DNA of 64,000 nt, from assembly GCA_030849075.1 (NCBI GenBank), contig JASAOO010003491.1, positions 1 through 64,000 on the forward strand, read 5' to 3'. The stretch is from Zelonia costaricensis. Lineage: Eukaryota > Euglenozoa > Kinetoplastea > Trypanosomatida > Trypanosomatidae. Of this stretch, positions 36,114 through 45,218 are shown piece by piece (the first letter of the stretch is position 1; each line of letters starts with the position of its first letter). Under the pieces are notes generated by a model. That model did not search any database and was not told where the DNA came from. It was given only the letters and a program-made list of their open reading frames with translations. The translations under genes and the position numbers were made by a program.

Positions 36114-38672
36114 GCGCGCTGACAGCCGGTCGATGCGCGAGAGAGCAGATAGAGGCGGAGAAATACACACGCAGGCTGCGCGGAAGCGAACACCTGCTGA
36201 AACAGAGGAAAGGGTAGATGCGTCGGGAGGGAGCGTGGAATGTGCAAGGGCAGCGCGGCGCCAAGTCGGGGAGGCGACGACACGTAGGAGTCCGCGTCGA
36301 TGATGCACACCTGCACAACAAAGGAGGAGCGGAGCGGGGAGAGCGGGAGTGAGACGCGAAAAGAAAAAAAGGAAAATGCAACAAGATGTACCCTCCACCG
36401 ACGCGAAAGAAACGGAAAAAAGGAACGAGCGGAACACACAAGTACACCTAACCTTTGAACGATGCTGCCGTGGGGGGGGGCGAGGAGGCGCCCTCTCTTG
36501 ACTGCCAGGATCCTCTTGCAGCCTTGAGCCTCTCTTCTTCGTGTTTTGTTGCTGTTTCGCTCCTGTGCTGTGCCGGGGGGGCGGCAGAAGGCCGAGGGAG
36601 TGTCACACACGCGTCTCTGTACACGTACAAGTTCCCACCGGAAAAGGAGCGGGAAGAAAAGAAAGACCGGGCGAGCTCGGCACCTCGAAAAAGGCTCCCT
36701 CAACGCGGCAGGAGGAACTCGCGACGCGTGACGTGGGGGGCGAGAGGAGAAAAAGGGAGGTGGAGTGGTACAAAGGCGGGGTGAAGCACAACAGCCAGTC
36801 AGGCGCGGGCGCACGGTGTGGTGCGAGGGGGAGCGGGAGGAGGGGGTGGGGCGAGACCTTAGATTGAGAAATCTGAAGCGACGTGGAAGCACAGGAAGGG
36901 CAGGGCCGAAATGCGAGAGAGCGAGTGTGGACGTGCGTCCCTATTACATCACCACCAGCACAAGGGCTGAAGGGGGGGAGGGACGGGAAAGGGGGGCCGT
37001 TCGAGCGTAACAGAGCGGAAGTCAGAGCACCGAACGGTGAAGATAAAAGAAGGCACTTCTCAAAGCAAAACGTCAGAGCACACGTCGAGTGCCCGGCGAG
37101 TCGTATAGGGAGGGGGGGGAAGAAATCGCTGAACGGGTCTCGTCGTGGTGCTCAGGTGCCTCTCCGCGCGTTGTGTGTTTGAGTGTATGTGACACGAGAA
37201 GGGGCAGGAGATGGTGAACAGGGTCGAGAACAAGAGTCAACACTCTACACAGAAAGTTACAACAGCAGCAGCAGCAGCAGGAGAGCACGAGACCGCCGGG
37301 GCACACTCGAGTGTGCGCGGAGTGGTATACAAACACACGTGTCACCCGAAACAGAGGAAGAGAAGAGGTGCGAGTACGGTGAACTCAAGGTGACTCGCTG
37401 CTCAGTGAAGTCGTGGGGTGACGCGGCGCGGTGTAAACTCGTCTTGCAGCTTGCGGGTGCGAGATGGAAGGTGTGGAGTTTGCGTGTGTTTGTGCTTGGG
37501 GGGGGGGGATGAGGAGTGCGCCAGGGGCCTTGAGAAAGGCGGTGTTGATGCCGGTGCACTTGACTAGGGGAGAAAGAAACGCACCAGGGAGCCGTCGGCT
37601 GAGCACCTTGTTGGGTGGGCAGACGCGTTGCTGAATGGGCACCACAGGTGAGTGAAGACGACAGAAGAAGGGGGCGGCGATGGAGCATTGGACCATCCCC
37701 GCGTGGCGAAGCCGCGAGAGAGAGCAAGAAGATGCGTGAGCGGTGAAAGGGGGTGAAGTGAGTGGGAGAGCGCAAGCAGCGGGCAACCCGGTGGGAGAGA
37801 GAGGGGAGGGCGCGGCCAGTTCACATCGGCCGGCAGGAGAGGACGGCTCGTGATGCAGCGTCGGCGTCGAGCGGCCCGCGTCTACTTACGCGATCGCTTT
37901 CGGGTGCTGACGGCGCTCGTTCGTCACCTGCTCAAGTGTGGTGACGCAGCGCCCAGCGAACGAGAAGACGTGTACCTCTTTTTTTTTTCCGATTGGAGCT
38001 TTGTTGCACCACGAGCCGAGTGGCTGTGCTGATGCGCCTCCGTCACATTGCAAGACTCGCGCTAGGATGCGCGCAGACGCGTGAAATACGCCGTTGGGGA
38101 GGCGCCGCAGCCCGCGTTGCCGTTGTCGTTTACACTTGTGAGGTGTTTCGCTATTTGACGCTTTGCCGCGTGTGCATCGTGAAGGCGGTGAGCTAAACCC
38201 CAACTCTGTGTGAACACCGCAGCATCATCACAGAGGCATGTGAAACCTGGTTGCAGCGTGTTAGCACACAGTGGCGCATCCATTTGTATTCCTTGTTTCC
38301 ATTTACATGAAGTTGTACCCATCACCGCACCACCCGCGCAAGTCTGATCACAGTGAAGCGATTCACGCGGAGGCCAGCCCCACGCAGGGAAAACCAAACA
38401 AAAAAACTGGAGTCGGGAGGAGAAGGAGGAGGAGGAGGGGGGGGCGTTCATGGTGAGCCCGTTGACTCTCCCAGATGCTGCGGTCACCAGCACAGCTAAA
38501 CTGGAGGATTGCAGCAGCCGTTCGCCCAGAGGTCGGGAACGCCACGAGGCGCACGGAGAGGTGGGACATCAAGAAAAAGAAAGAAAAGAACGTCAGACGC
38601 ACCGGCCGGCGTGCGTGTGTACTCATGGATTGAGGAGCAGGAGGGCAAGGCGGGAAAGCGGCGCCAGCGTCA
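36114..38672. other. Long intergenic region, no gene seen
   Basis: About 2.6 kb. It contains the TPR gene's splice tract, plus-strand purine-rich blocks (36340-37060), a (CAG)n run (37264-37280), a G10 run (37499-37508), and from about 37840 to 38400 a stretch without the purine skew and with lower GC. No gene-like frame found. Confidence 0.65.
36119..36170 (-). promoter_or_regulatory. Putative trans-splice acceptor for the TPR gene
   Basis: The sense strand reads ATTTCTCCGCCTCTATCTGC and further CT-rich bases, then AG at 36120-36119, 5 nt before the ATG at 36113. No other sense AG up to about 36175. Confidence 0.6.
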
Positions 38673-39308
38673 TCACTTCTTCTTCTTGTTCTGGTTCTTG
38701 CCGTTGTTTGCGTTGTTGCCGTTGCTCGACTGCTGCTGGTGCTGCTTGTTCTGCTGGGACTGTTGCGGCTGCGGCTGCGGCTGCGGCGCCTTGGCCTTCG
38801 ACGGCCCACGCACTTGAGCCACATTCAGAGCACGGAAGCACTGACGCAGGATGATGCAGGGGATGATGATCCAGAGAGAGGACGGCAAGATGACCATCAG
38901 CAGCTGCTCCTGGAAGGTGTTGTGGTGCGTGTACTTGCCATTCTCAGCGATGTCGATGAGGTAGTACATGATGGTCTTGTATAGGGTCATCATGTTGACG
39001 ACAATGGCAAGCTTGATGGCCAAGTTGTTCGCCTTGCACAGGCCCAGCAAGGCAGTCAGGAGACCCATCACCACCTCCAAGATGTTCAACCACGACTGCG
39101 CCACGACGAAGGCGTCGTCGTTGGGGGCGTAGCGGCGGTCATACTTGGCGTAGATGGTCCAGTAACTGAAGGGCACCGTGTCCCCGAGTGGGTGCGCCCC
39201 GCCGGGGCTCGTGGCGCGCGTCAGCACGAAGATGCCGTCGATCACAACGATGGGCGCCAGGACCACAAACCAAATCGTGGCCAGGAGGGGGAGCGTTGCC
39301 TGCTGCAT
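38673..39308 (-). CDS. EXPERA/EBP-family four-TM membrane protein
   Basis: A 211-residue protein with four hydrophobic segments at about 7-29, 70-90, 97-119 and 136-156. The EXPERA signature is visible: VIDGIFVL in TM1 (22-29), W-x-x-Y-A-K-x-D-x-R-Y in the first loop (50-60), a D-D-x-F-V motif before TM2, and LWIIIPCIIL in TM4. The family holds sterol delta8-delta7 isomerase (EBP), TMEM97 and TM6SF proteins. Relative to EBP, the catalytic-site His in TM1 is Ile20 and the TM2 Glu appears to be replaced (QSW), so isomerase activity is doubtful. The C-terminal 45 residues are Gln/Asn-rich (PQPQPQPQQ..) and end in NKKKK, which fits a dilysine ER-retrieval signal. The likely site is the ER membrane. 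The start at MQQATLPLLA is the first ATG giving a clean TM1. Confidence 0.75.
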   Translation of the reverse strand: MQQATLPLLATIWFVVLAPIVVIDGIFVLTRATSPGGAHPLGDTVPFSYWTIYAKYDRRYAPNDDAFVVAQSWLNILEVVMGLLTALLGLCKANNLAIKLAIVVNMMTLYKTIMYYLIDIAENGKYTHHNTFQEQLLMVILPSSLWIIIPCIILRQCFRALNVAQVRGPSKAKAPQPQPQPQQSQQNKQHQQQSSNGNNANNGKNQNKKKK

Positions 39309-40206
39309 CCTTCGCTTCTTTTTTTTTTCGTGGTGGTTTCCCGCAGACCGGGGAACCGATGAAACCGCTGTTGGAGCGCTCTCTCGTGTGATTAGGAGAG
39401 AAGAAAGGGGAGCGTAGCTGCGCGTCGCTGACACACGAAATGGGCGCACAGCTGCGTTTGCGGGAACAAACCGAAACAGAGCCAAGCAGCGACGAACAAT
39501 CGAAGGCCGCAACAGTTCGCGTAGACCGCTCCCTGCAAGACGAGTTCTGACGCTCCGTTCAAGCGGTGGAGGGGTTGTGCTGGGCTGGTGAGGAGGAGTT
39601 AGGACGAGTAGTTTAGAATAGGGGCGGGATTTGAGGACAAGATGGCGGAGAAAACGAGAACTGACGTGCAACTGCCCTCCGCGAAGGTGAGGGAGGCGCG
39701 CACCAGTAGTAGCAGGGAGGAGAGGCAGAAGCGAGGCGGCAAGTAGAGCGGAGCTGGAGCTGTGATACGCACTTCGGTGTACTTCGGGCACAGTGTCCAC
39801 AGCCGAAGAGAGACCGTGAGAAAGCCTGCATCGTTTTTTTTTTTTTTTTTTGCGGCGGGGCTGCGCAGGCCACGTCTGTCGCTTTAACAAGCGCATCAGC
39901 GGAGTGGGTGGAGGTGTGTGTTGGGGGAGGGGGGAGGGGGAGGGAGGTGTAGCGCCCCGTGCCCTGCTTCGCCTTCTTCTCCTCTCATCTCGACGCGCGG
40001 GCGAAAAGAAGAGCGGGGAGAAGCGGGGCAGCGACTCCGCGACCCTACGGCTCGATGAACGTTCGCTTCTGTTGCTCTCCTCTTCCTTTTTTTGTTAGGG
40101 ATTCTGTAATGTGACCCGTTGTGGAATCTGACAAGGGGGGGGGGGCATGCAGCACGTGCAGCTGCCACAGCTTCAACACAACAACAACAACCCGCCATCA
40201 AGCTTC
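39309..40206. other. Intergenic region, no gene seen
   Basis: It contains an 18-T plus-strand run at 39834-39851 (A18 in RNA), G-rich plus-strand sequence at 39900-39950, a G10 run at 40135-40144, and no recognisable gene. Confidence 0.7.
39834..39851. repeat. 18-nt T homopolymer (A18 on the sense strand)
   Basis: An uninterrupted T run on the plus strand, about 360 nt downstream of the stop of the 40207-42090 gene. Confidence 0.9.
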
Positions 40207-42090
40207 TCAGAAGTCCATGGTGCCCGGAGAAGCTGCAGGGGGCTTCTCCGCGGCGGTGGCGGTAGTAGCGCCTGATGGCTTTGCCGCCGGTGCCTTGCGC
40301 TTCGCCGGTGCCCTCTTCGACTTCTTTTTGCTTGTCTTCTTCTTCTTCCCTGCCGCAGCCGACGCGCTTCGGTCGCCAGACCGGCTCTTGCGCGCGGGTG
40401 TGGCGGCTTCCTCCTCCGCGCTCTCCTCAACGTCCTCCTCAGCCGGCGCCTCTGGCTCTGCCGGCACCGCGCTGCTCGGCTCCGACTTGGTGGCCCTCAC
40501 CTCCATCGTCGCCTCGCCCGAGTCGCGGTGCACTGGGATGTGCGCCGCCGCGGCAGCCTCGCTGGCCGCCTCAGCTGTGTCAGCCTCTGTGACGGTGGCG
40601 ATGCGCTCGAAGGAGAAGGAGCCCGAGACTTCGCCGCCGGTGGAGCGGAAGGCGCCGCTGGACGCCGTGGCGTGCGTCGTGGTGCGGGTGCGGTCCGTCT
40701 CGGTCGCCCCCTGCGCCTGCCGCGTGCGGTGGCGTACGTCGAAGTCGCCGATGCGGCTTACCCCCTCAACCACGGCGGCGCTGACGCTGCCGTCTCGGAT
40801 GAAGCGGCCCTCGGCGTAGTGCGCGTCCGACTCCATCGTCACCTCGCCCCTCTCCTGCGTGCGCGTTGCCTTGAACGTCGTGGTGGCTGTGGCGGCGGTG
40901 TTGGCCCGTGCCGCGGTCGATGCAGCCGCGGACTCGGTGGTCGCCGGTGCCGCGATCGCAGCCCCGCTGGCGGTGCTGCCCGTGTCCGCCTCCGCGTCCC
41001 CAGCGACCTCCTCCACCTCCTCCAGCTCGACCTCCTCGACCACGTCGTACTCGTCGTCCGCGGCGGTCGGCGTAGCGGATGGCGGCGTAGCAGCTGCTGC
41101 GGTAGCAGAAGGGTGGCGGGGCGCGGCGCTCGCAGCGACCGCGGCACGACCCACGGACTGGCTGCGGTACTGCGGCCGGGTCGTGTATGCGTCTTTCCGC
41201 GTCGCGTACGCCTCCGCCGACGATGTGCTGGTCTGCGACCACCCCTGCTGCAGCTGTTGGCCCCGTGATGTGTAGTTGCGCTGCCCGCCCTCAACCTGTG
41301 CCGCGCGGCGCCGCGTATCGTGGTAGTGGTGCTCGATGCGAAAGAGGTCGCACAGGACGCTCTCCAGGTGAGAGGTGAGCAGCACGACATCGGCGTCGCG
41401 CAGGACGGCGCGCACCGTGCCCACGCTGCCGTCCACGTAAACGGAGTCAGATTTGTGCCCATCTGCAGCGCGACCGAGGTCTTCTGCCGAGGTATTGACC
41501 GCCCGCGCCGTCGCAACCTCATCCAAATCGCCGAGCGGGGACTCGACTACCTTGCGCGTCAGCGTGGCTGTCAGCGTCACCTCGCCGGGCGGCAGCTCCC
41601 GCGCCGCTCCGACGTTGCCCGTGGCCGAGGTCGGGGACGCGGCTGCGACAGCAGCCGCGAGCGTCAGAGTGGCGCGCTCCCGTGCAATGACGACCGGCTC
41701 CCTCGACCACCCCTGCAGCACCGTGAGCAGCTGCGCCACGTTGTACGGCCGGAGGAAGAGGCGGCCGTAAAGGTACGCAGCTGGTTCACGCAGGGCGGCG
41801 CTGCCCTCCTCACCGTCCACCAAATCCTCGACGGCGCCGCTCTTCGACGTCTTCGGTGCGGTGAGTCGCCCCGGCGGGCGCAGGTGCAACACCACGTGCC
41901 GTGGTGTCTGGCTGTTGTACTGCCACAGCAGCCGCGCCGGAAACGGCTCGGCGCCAGAGTCGCGGTTCTCCAGCACCACTGGCGTGGTCAGCTCGCGGAT
42001 AAAGACGCATCGGTGCAGCGTGCGGAGCGGCGTGACCGCTGGTACGGCACCGACGACGCCGCTCGAGTGTCGCGCAAAGAGGGCACGCAT
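40207..42090 (-). CDS. Mitochondrial protein, possible divergent MRP/Whirly-fold RNA-binding protein
   Basis: A 627-residue protein starting at MRALFARHSSGVVG, with an Arg-rich presequence and no acid before 33. A sense AG directly abuts the ATG. Residues 36-72 (TPVVLENRD..PRHVVLHLRPP) and 105-255 are the folded part. The segment order there is strand YLYGRLFLRP, helix YNVAQLLTVLQGW, strand RATLTLA, strand EVTLTATLTR, then VRAVLRDADVVLLTSHLESVLCDLF. It parallels the order in the MRP1 protein encoded next door. Residues 270-627 are Ala/Thr/Glu-rich low complexity ending in a Lys/Arg/Pro/Ala basic tail (KKKKTSKKKSKR). A mitochondrial RNA-binding role is plausible. The fold relation is inference from pattern only. 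Confidence 0.7.
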   Translation of the reverse strand: MRALFARHSSGVVGAVPAVTPLRTLHRCVFIRELTTPVVLENRDSGAEPFPARLLWQYNSQTPRHVVLHLRPPGRLTAPKTSKSGAVEDLVDGEEGSAALREPAAYLYGRLFLRPYNVAQLLTVLQGWSREPVVIARERATLTLAAAVAAASPTSATGNVGAARELPPGEVTLTATLTRKVVESPLGDLDEVATARAVNTSAEDLGRAADGHKSDSVYVDGSVGTVRAVLRDADVVLLTSHLESVLCDLFRIEHHYHDTRRRAAQVEGGQRNYTSRGQQLQQGWSQTSTSSAEAYATRKDAYTTRPQYRSQSVGRAAVAASAAPRHPSATAAAATPPSATPTAADDEYDVVEEVELEEVEEVAGDAEADTGSTASGAAIAAPATTESAAASTAARANTAATATTTFKATRTQERGEVTMESDAHYAEGRFIRDGSVSAAVVEGVSRIGDFDVRHRTRQAQGATETDRTRTTTHATASSGAFRSTGGEVSGSFSFERIATVTEADTAEAASEAAAAAHIPVHRDSGEATMEVRATKSEPSSAVPAEPEAPAEEDVEESAEEEAATPARKSRSGDRSASAAAGKKKKTSKKKSKRAPAKRKAPAAKPSGATTATAAEKPPAASPGTMDF

Positions 42091-42128
42091 CTGGACCAAA
42101 GGCGTGCAAAGGGAAAAAAAGAAAAGAG
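42091..42128 (-). promoter_or_regulatory. Putative splice acceptor abutting the ATG
   Basis: The sense strand reads CTCTTTTCTTTTTTTCCCTT, then TGCACGCCTTTGGTCCAG joined directly to ATG. The AG is at 42092-42091. No other sense AG up to 42131. It predicts no 5' UTR beyond the spliced leader. Confidence 0.6.
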
Positions 42129-43560
42129 CGGCTGCCTTGTGAACCAAACTCTCAGCGACGCGGAGTACGACCGCGTGCGGCTTTGGTGCGGCACGTCGAC
42201 GCCGATTGCCGCGAGGAGAATGGATGTGGTGTGCTTGGTGGCGCTGCAGCTATGGGGGGAGGGGGGGGAGGGGCGGCGAACGAAACCAAAAGAAAAAGCG
42301 AGTCAAAGACGCCGCACTCGTGTTTGTTGCTTTCTTCTTGTGGCCCTGCGCCACTTTCGTTACCGCACACCGTGACAGTGGGCCTTCGTCTGTGTGACGG
42401 CGGGTTTTGTGAGGTGCCTGCGCGGGCAAAGCAGAGGCGCAGACGCACGCAGACGCACCCGCGAAATGGGGGAGCCGGCCAACACGAGAAAAGGAGGAGT
42501 TGGCGGAGAGCGTGGCAGCGGAGGCTGCGCGGCGCGGGTGTGAGAGGCAGCGGCCGTTTGATGCGGGTCAGGCAGGCGTGTATGTGAGTGCAAGGAGAGA
42601 TGGAGGCGGAAGGGAAAAGAAAACCGACGTGATTGTCCGTCAGCAAAACAGAGTCGGCGCCGCACTCTCTCTCTCCCTGCAGTGGGGCCTCTTCACACCG
42701 TTCAGGCTCGCAGTACAGAGGCCCGGCATGCGTCACCGCCTGCAGGCGACTAGTGCAACGCAAGAGAAGCGAGTCGCTCTGTGAGGTGACGCTCCCACAC
42801 AAAGCAGTTGGTGCGTGTGAGATGTGCAGTCGTCACGAGCGTGGCAGCAAGTCGCTTCCCCGATGCAGCACTCGGCTTCTGCACGACCATCCCCGGGGTC
42901 AAGCTGCAGCCACGATGACGGCAAACGCGTTTTTCGGTGCTCTTTCCCTCACCGCATCTCAGTCTCGAACATGCTTTTCTTTCGAGTTGATTTGTAAAGC
43001 CCCGCACACCTACTCGACAAACGAGTGCCCCGAGATCAGACACACGAGACATGGGCACGGGTGTGCGCGCACCTGCGTGCGTGCGTGCGTGCGCATGCGC
43101 GCTCGGGCAGAAAGTGAGGCGACCGTGCGGCGGTGAAAGCGCAGGCGCCTACAGTCGAATTGCACCAGTGCACACACACACACACACACACACAGACGCC
43201 AGTGTCACAACTCTCGCCACGCCAGCGAGCTCTGCTTCGAGCTCGCTTGCACCCTTCCATAAGGAGAGGTGTCTCTTCCAGTATGCACACACATACACAC
43301 CACGCCGGTGAAAAGGTCGAAGTCCTCCACACGACGGAGAAAGACGCGAGAAGGAAAGCGCAGAAAAAAAAAGCGTAACGGCTCTCCGGCATCCCTCTTC
43401 TCCTGCTTCGCGCTCCCGCCATCTCATGTGCCGCCATCTCAGCCGCAAGCATGAGGAATGCGCCAGAGCCACCACGACGCGTCCTCGCAGAGAGGAGCGG
43501 AGAGACGGTCGAACGGGCTGATCACCTGCCGCCGGCTCGAACGCTTCCCTGTCGCTCCGC
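42129..43560. other. Intergenic region, no gene seen
   Basis: Mixed sequence with a less purine-skewed part at about 42690-43060, (GCGT)n-like alternation at 43076-43099, and a CA array at 43171-43194. Frames here show no domain-like content. Confidence 0.7.
43171..43194. repeat. (CA)12 microsatellite
   Basis: A clean CA run (TG in sense RNA) downstream of the MRP1 stop codon. Confidence 0.9.
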
Positions 43561-44328
43561 CTACGCCGCGTCGGTACTCGTCGCGCTGCTGCCGCTGCTG
43601 CTACTGCTGCTGCTGCTGCCGCTGCTGCTGCTGCTGCTACCGTTGACCTTCGCGTTGTTATTGTTGCGGCGGTTCCGCGCATTGTTGTTGCGCCCGGTTC
43701 GGTTATTGTTGGAGTTGTCGGGGCTGCTCGCCCCCTGCGCCCCGCTGGCCTGCGCCGCCTTGGAGCGCTGGTACTCGGTGAAGCCGAAGCTCTCCGTCAG
43801 CGCGCTCTGCAGGAAGTGCTCCACCGTGACGGCGAACTGGTTCTCGAAGCGCACGGCCCACTCCTCCTTGGTCGTGGAGTTCGTGCGACGCACCTGCCCT
43901 TCCAGCACGTAGCCCTTGTCCGCCTTGGAGAAGGTGAGTTCGTAGGCGTTGTTGTGCATGTGGTGGCTCGCAATGCGGCCCTCGACGACGCTGACGAAGC
44001 CGGCCAGGTCGAGGTGGCGGAAGCGGAGTGAGATGCGGCGGTCGCGGTCGAACTGCGGCGACGCGTCGTTGGGGTCCGACTTGCGGGGGCCGAGCTGCGG
44101 GAACTGCGAGACGAGCAGCTGCCGGCTGTCCACCGCGACGCGGGTCATCGTGCCGTTCTCCGGGGTGTCGCGAACGTCGTGGATCTCAAACTTGGGCAGG
44201 TCGGTCACGGGCGGGTACGAGCGGCGCTGGTTGTTGCGCTGGGACGCGACCGCGGTCGACTGGAACCGCGCACTGGCCGAGGCGGCCACCGCCACCAGTG
44301 GCAGGCGCGCCGACACAAGGCGGAACAT
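43561..44328 (-). CDS. MRP1: Mitochondrial RNA-binding protein 1 (gBP21-type), guide-RNA annealing factor
   Basis: A 255-residue protein with a mitochondrial presequence (MFRLVSARLPLVAVAASASARF). The core at 44-190 has the MRP/Whirly pattern: DLPKFEIHDVRDTPENGTMT, then RRISLRFRHLDLAGFVSVVEG, AYELTFSKADKGYVLEGQV, and EEWAVRFENQFAVTVEHFLQ. In kinetoplastids MRP1 and MRP2 form a heterotetramer that anneals guide RNA to pre-mRNA in the mitochondrion. This copy best fits MRP1. From memory, MRP1 and NFS1 also lie near each other on T. brucei chromosome 11, which agrees with NFS1 being 18 kb away here. The tail from 191 on is unusual: Asn/Arg-rich, then a run of about 20 Ser/Gly from a CTG-type trinucleotide repeat. 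MRP2 is the alternative name. Confidence 0.8.
   Translation of the reverse strand: MFRLVSARLPLVAVAASASARFQSTAVASQRNNQRRSYPPVTDLPKFEIHDVRDTPENGTMTRVAVDSRQLLVSQFPQLGPRKSDPNDASPQFDRDRRISLRFRHLDLAGFVSVVEGRIASHHMHNNAYELTFSKADKGYVLEGQVRRTNSTTKEEWAVRFENQFAVTVEHFLQSALTESFGFTEYQRSKAAQASGAQGASSPDNSNNNRTGRNNNARNRRNNNNAKVNGSSSSSSGSSSSSSSSGSSATSTDAA
43588..43645. repeat. Trinucleotide (CTG/CCG) repeat coding for poly-Ser
   Basis: An imperfect plus-strand CTG repeat, read on the sense strand as AGC/AGT and GGC codons. It makes the Ser/Gly tail of the MRP1 protein and is probably length-variable between strains. Confidence 0.9.
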
Positions 44329-45218
44329 GACACAGGCAGTCGTGTGCGCGTGTGTCTGTGTGTGTGTGTGTGTGTGTGTGGCGCCGAGACGTCAGCTTGC
44401 TACTCTCCCGGCGGCGATAAAAGTGTGAGATGGGTGGCGTGGGGTTGCTGGAGTGTCGCCGTGAGAGCGCGAAGAGAGAGAAGAGGGTGAAAAGGGTGTT
44501 GAGGGAGGGAAGAGGCGCCCGTGCACAGTCGGGGTCGAGCTACGTGCGCGGGCTGCGGCCCTCAAAGTGGGAAAGAAGGGTGCCGTTTGGTTTCGCTGTG
44601 GTCTTGCAGTGTCCACCTCCCACTGCACGGTGTTTGGGGGTACTCGCTTCACCTCTGGGTGTGCCCAATGGAGCTGCTGCACGAAGGAGGTGTCTGGCCA
44701 GTGTCTCCCCTCCCCCTCCCTGCTTCCGCCAGCAGAAGTTGCCCTTTGCGGGATCACCGACTCCACGCTTGTGACTTCGTTGTGTCGTTTGTTCACCCCC
44801 GCCTTCGTCAAGCTTAGGTTAAACGTGGACGGCGCGCAGGGGCGGTGCGCGACCGTGGTTTAGCGAAGAGAGAGAGAAAGACACGTGAGGGTGGGCGTTC
44901 CCGAGAGTCGATATTGCCGAGGAGAGAGTGAGCGCAGAGAAGAGTGTACGCACGTGCACAAGCAGACACACACCCGAACACGTCTGCAGCCGTGTGGCTT
45001 GCGGTACCCTGCCGGCGGCGGCCGTGTGCGGAAGTCGAGCGACAAGGCGCGGCGACGGCGGTGCCGCTTTAGCCCATCTTCTCGCCGGACCCGCACACGC
45101 ACGTACGTGCGTGCGTACACTCAGCCTTTCGCTCACCCCCCCCACACATGAGCGGCGCAAGGCTGGAGCAGGGGGAGAGCAGGACGACGGCGGCGGCGCG
45201 TAGCGACTGCAGTGCCCG
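44329..45218. other. Intergenic region, no gene seen
   Basis: A TG array just upstream of the MRP1 ATG (44357-44380), GA-rich plus-strand sequence (44468-44515, 44862-44882), and an 18-bp perfect palindrome at 45096-45113. No coding potential recognised. Confidence 0.7.
44356..44380 (-). promoter_or_regulatory. CA repeat in trans-splice acceptor position for MRP1
   Basis: The plus strand is a 24-bp TG run. On the sense strand this is (CA)n ending in AG at 44357-44356, 27 nt before the ATG. The next sense AG upstream is at about 44396. A CA repeat seems to occupy the place of the pyrimidine tract. Confidence 0.45.

Noticed and set aside
38062..38493. 143-codon minus-strand frame with non-repetitive content
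   Set aside because: Less low-complexity than most, but no domain, no targeting signal and no clean splice tract just upstream. I leave it unannotated.
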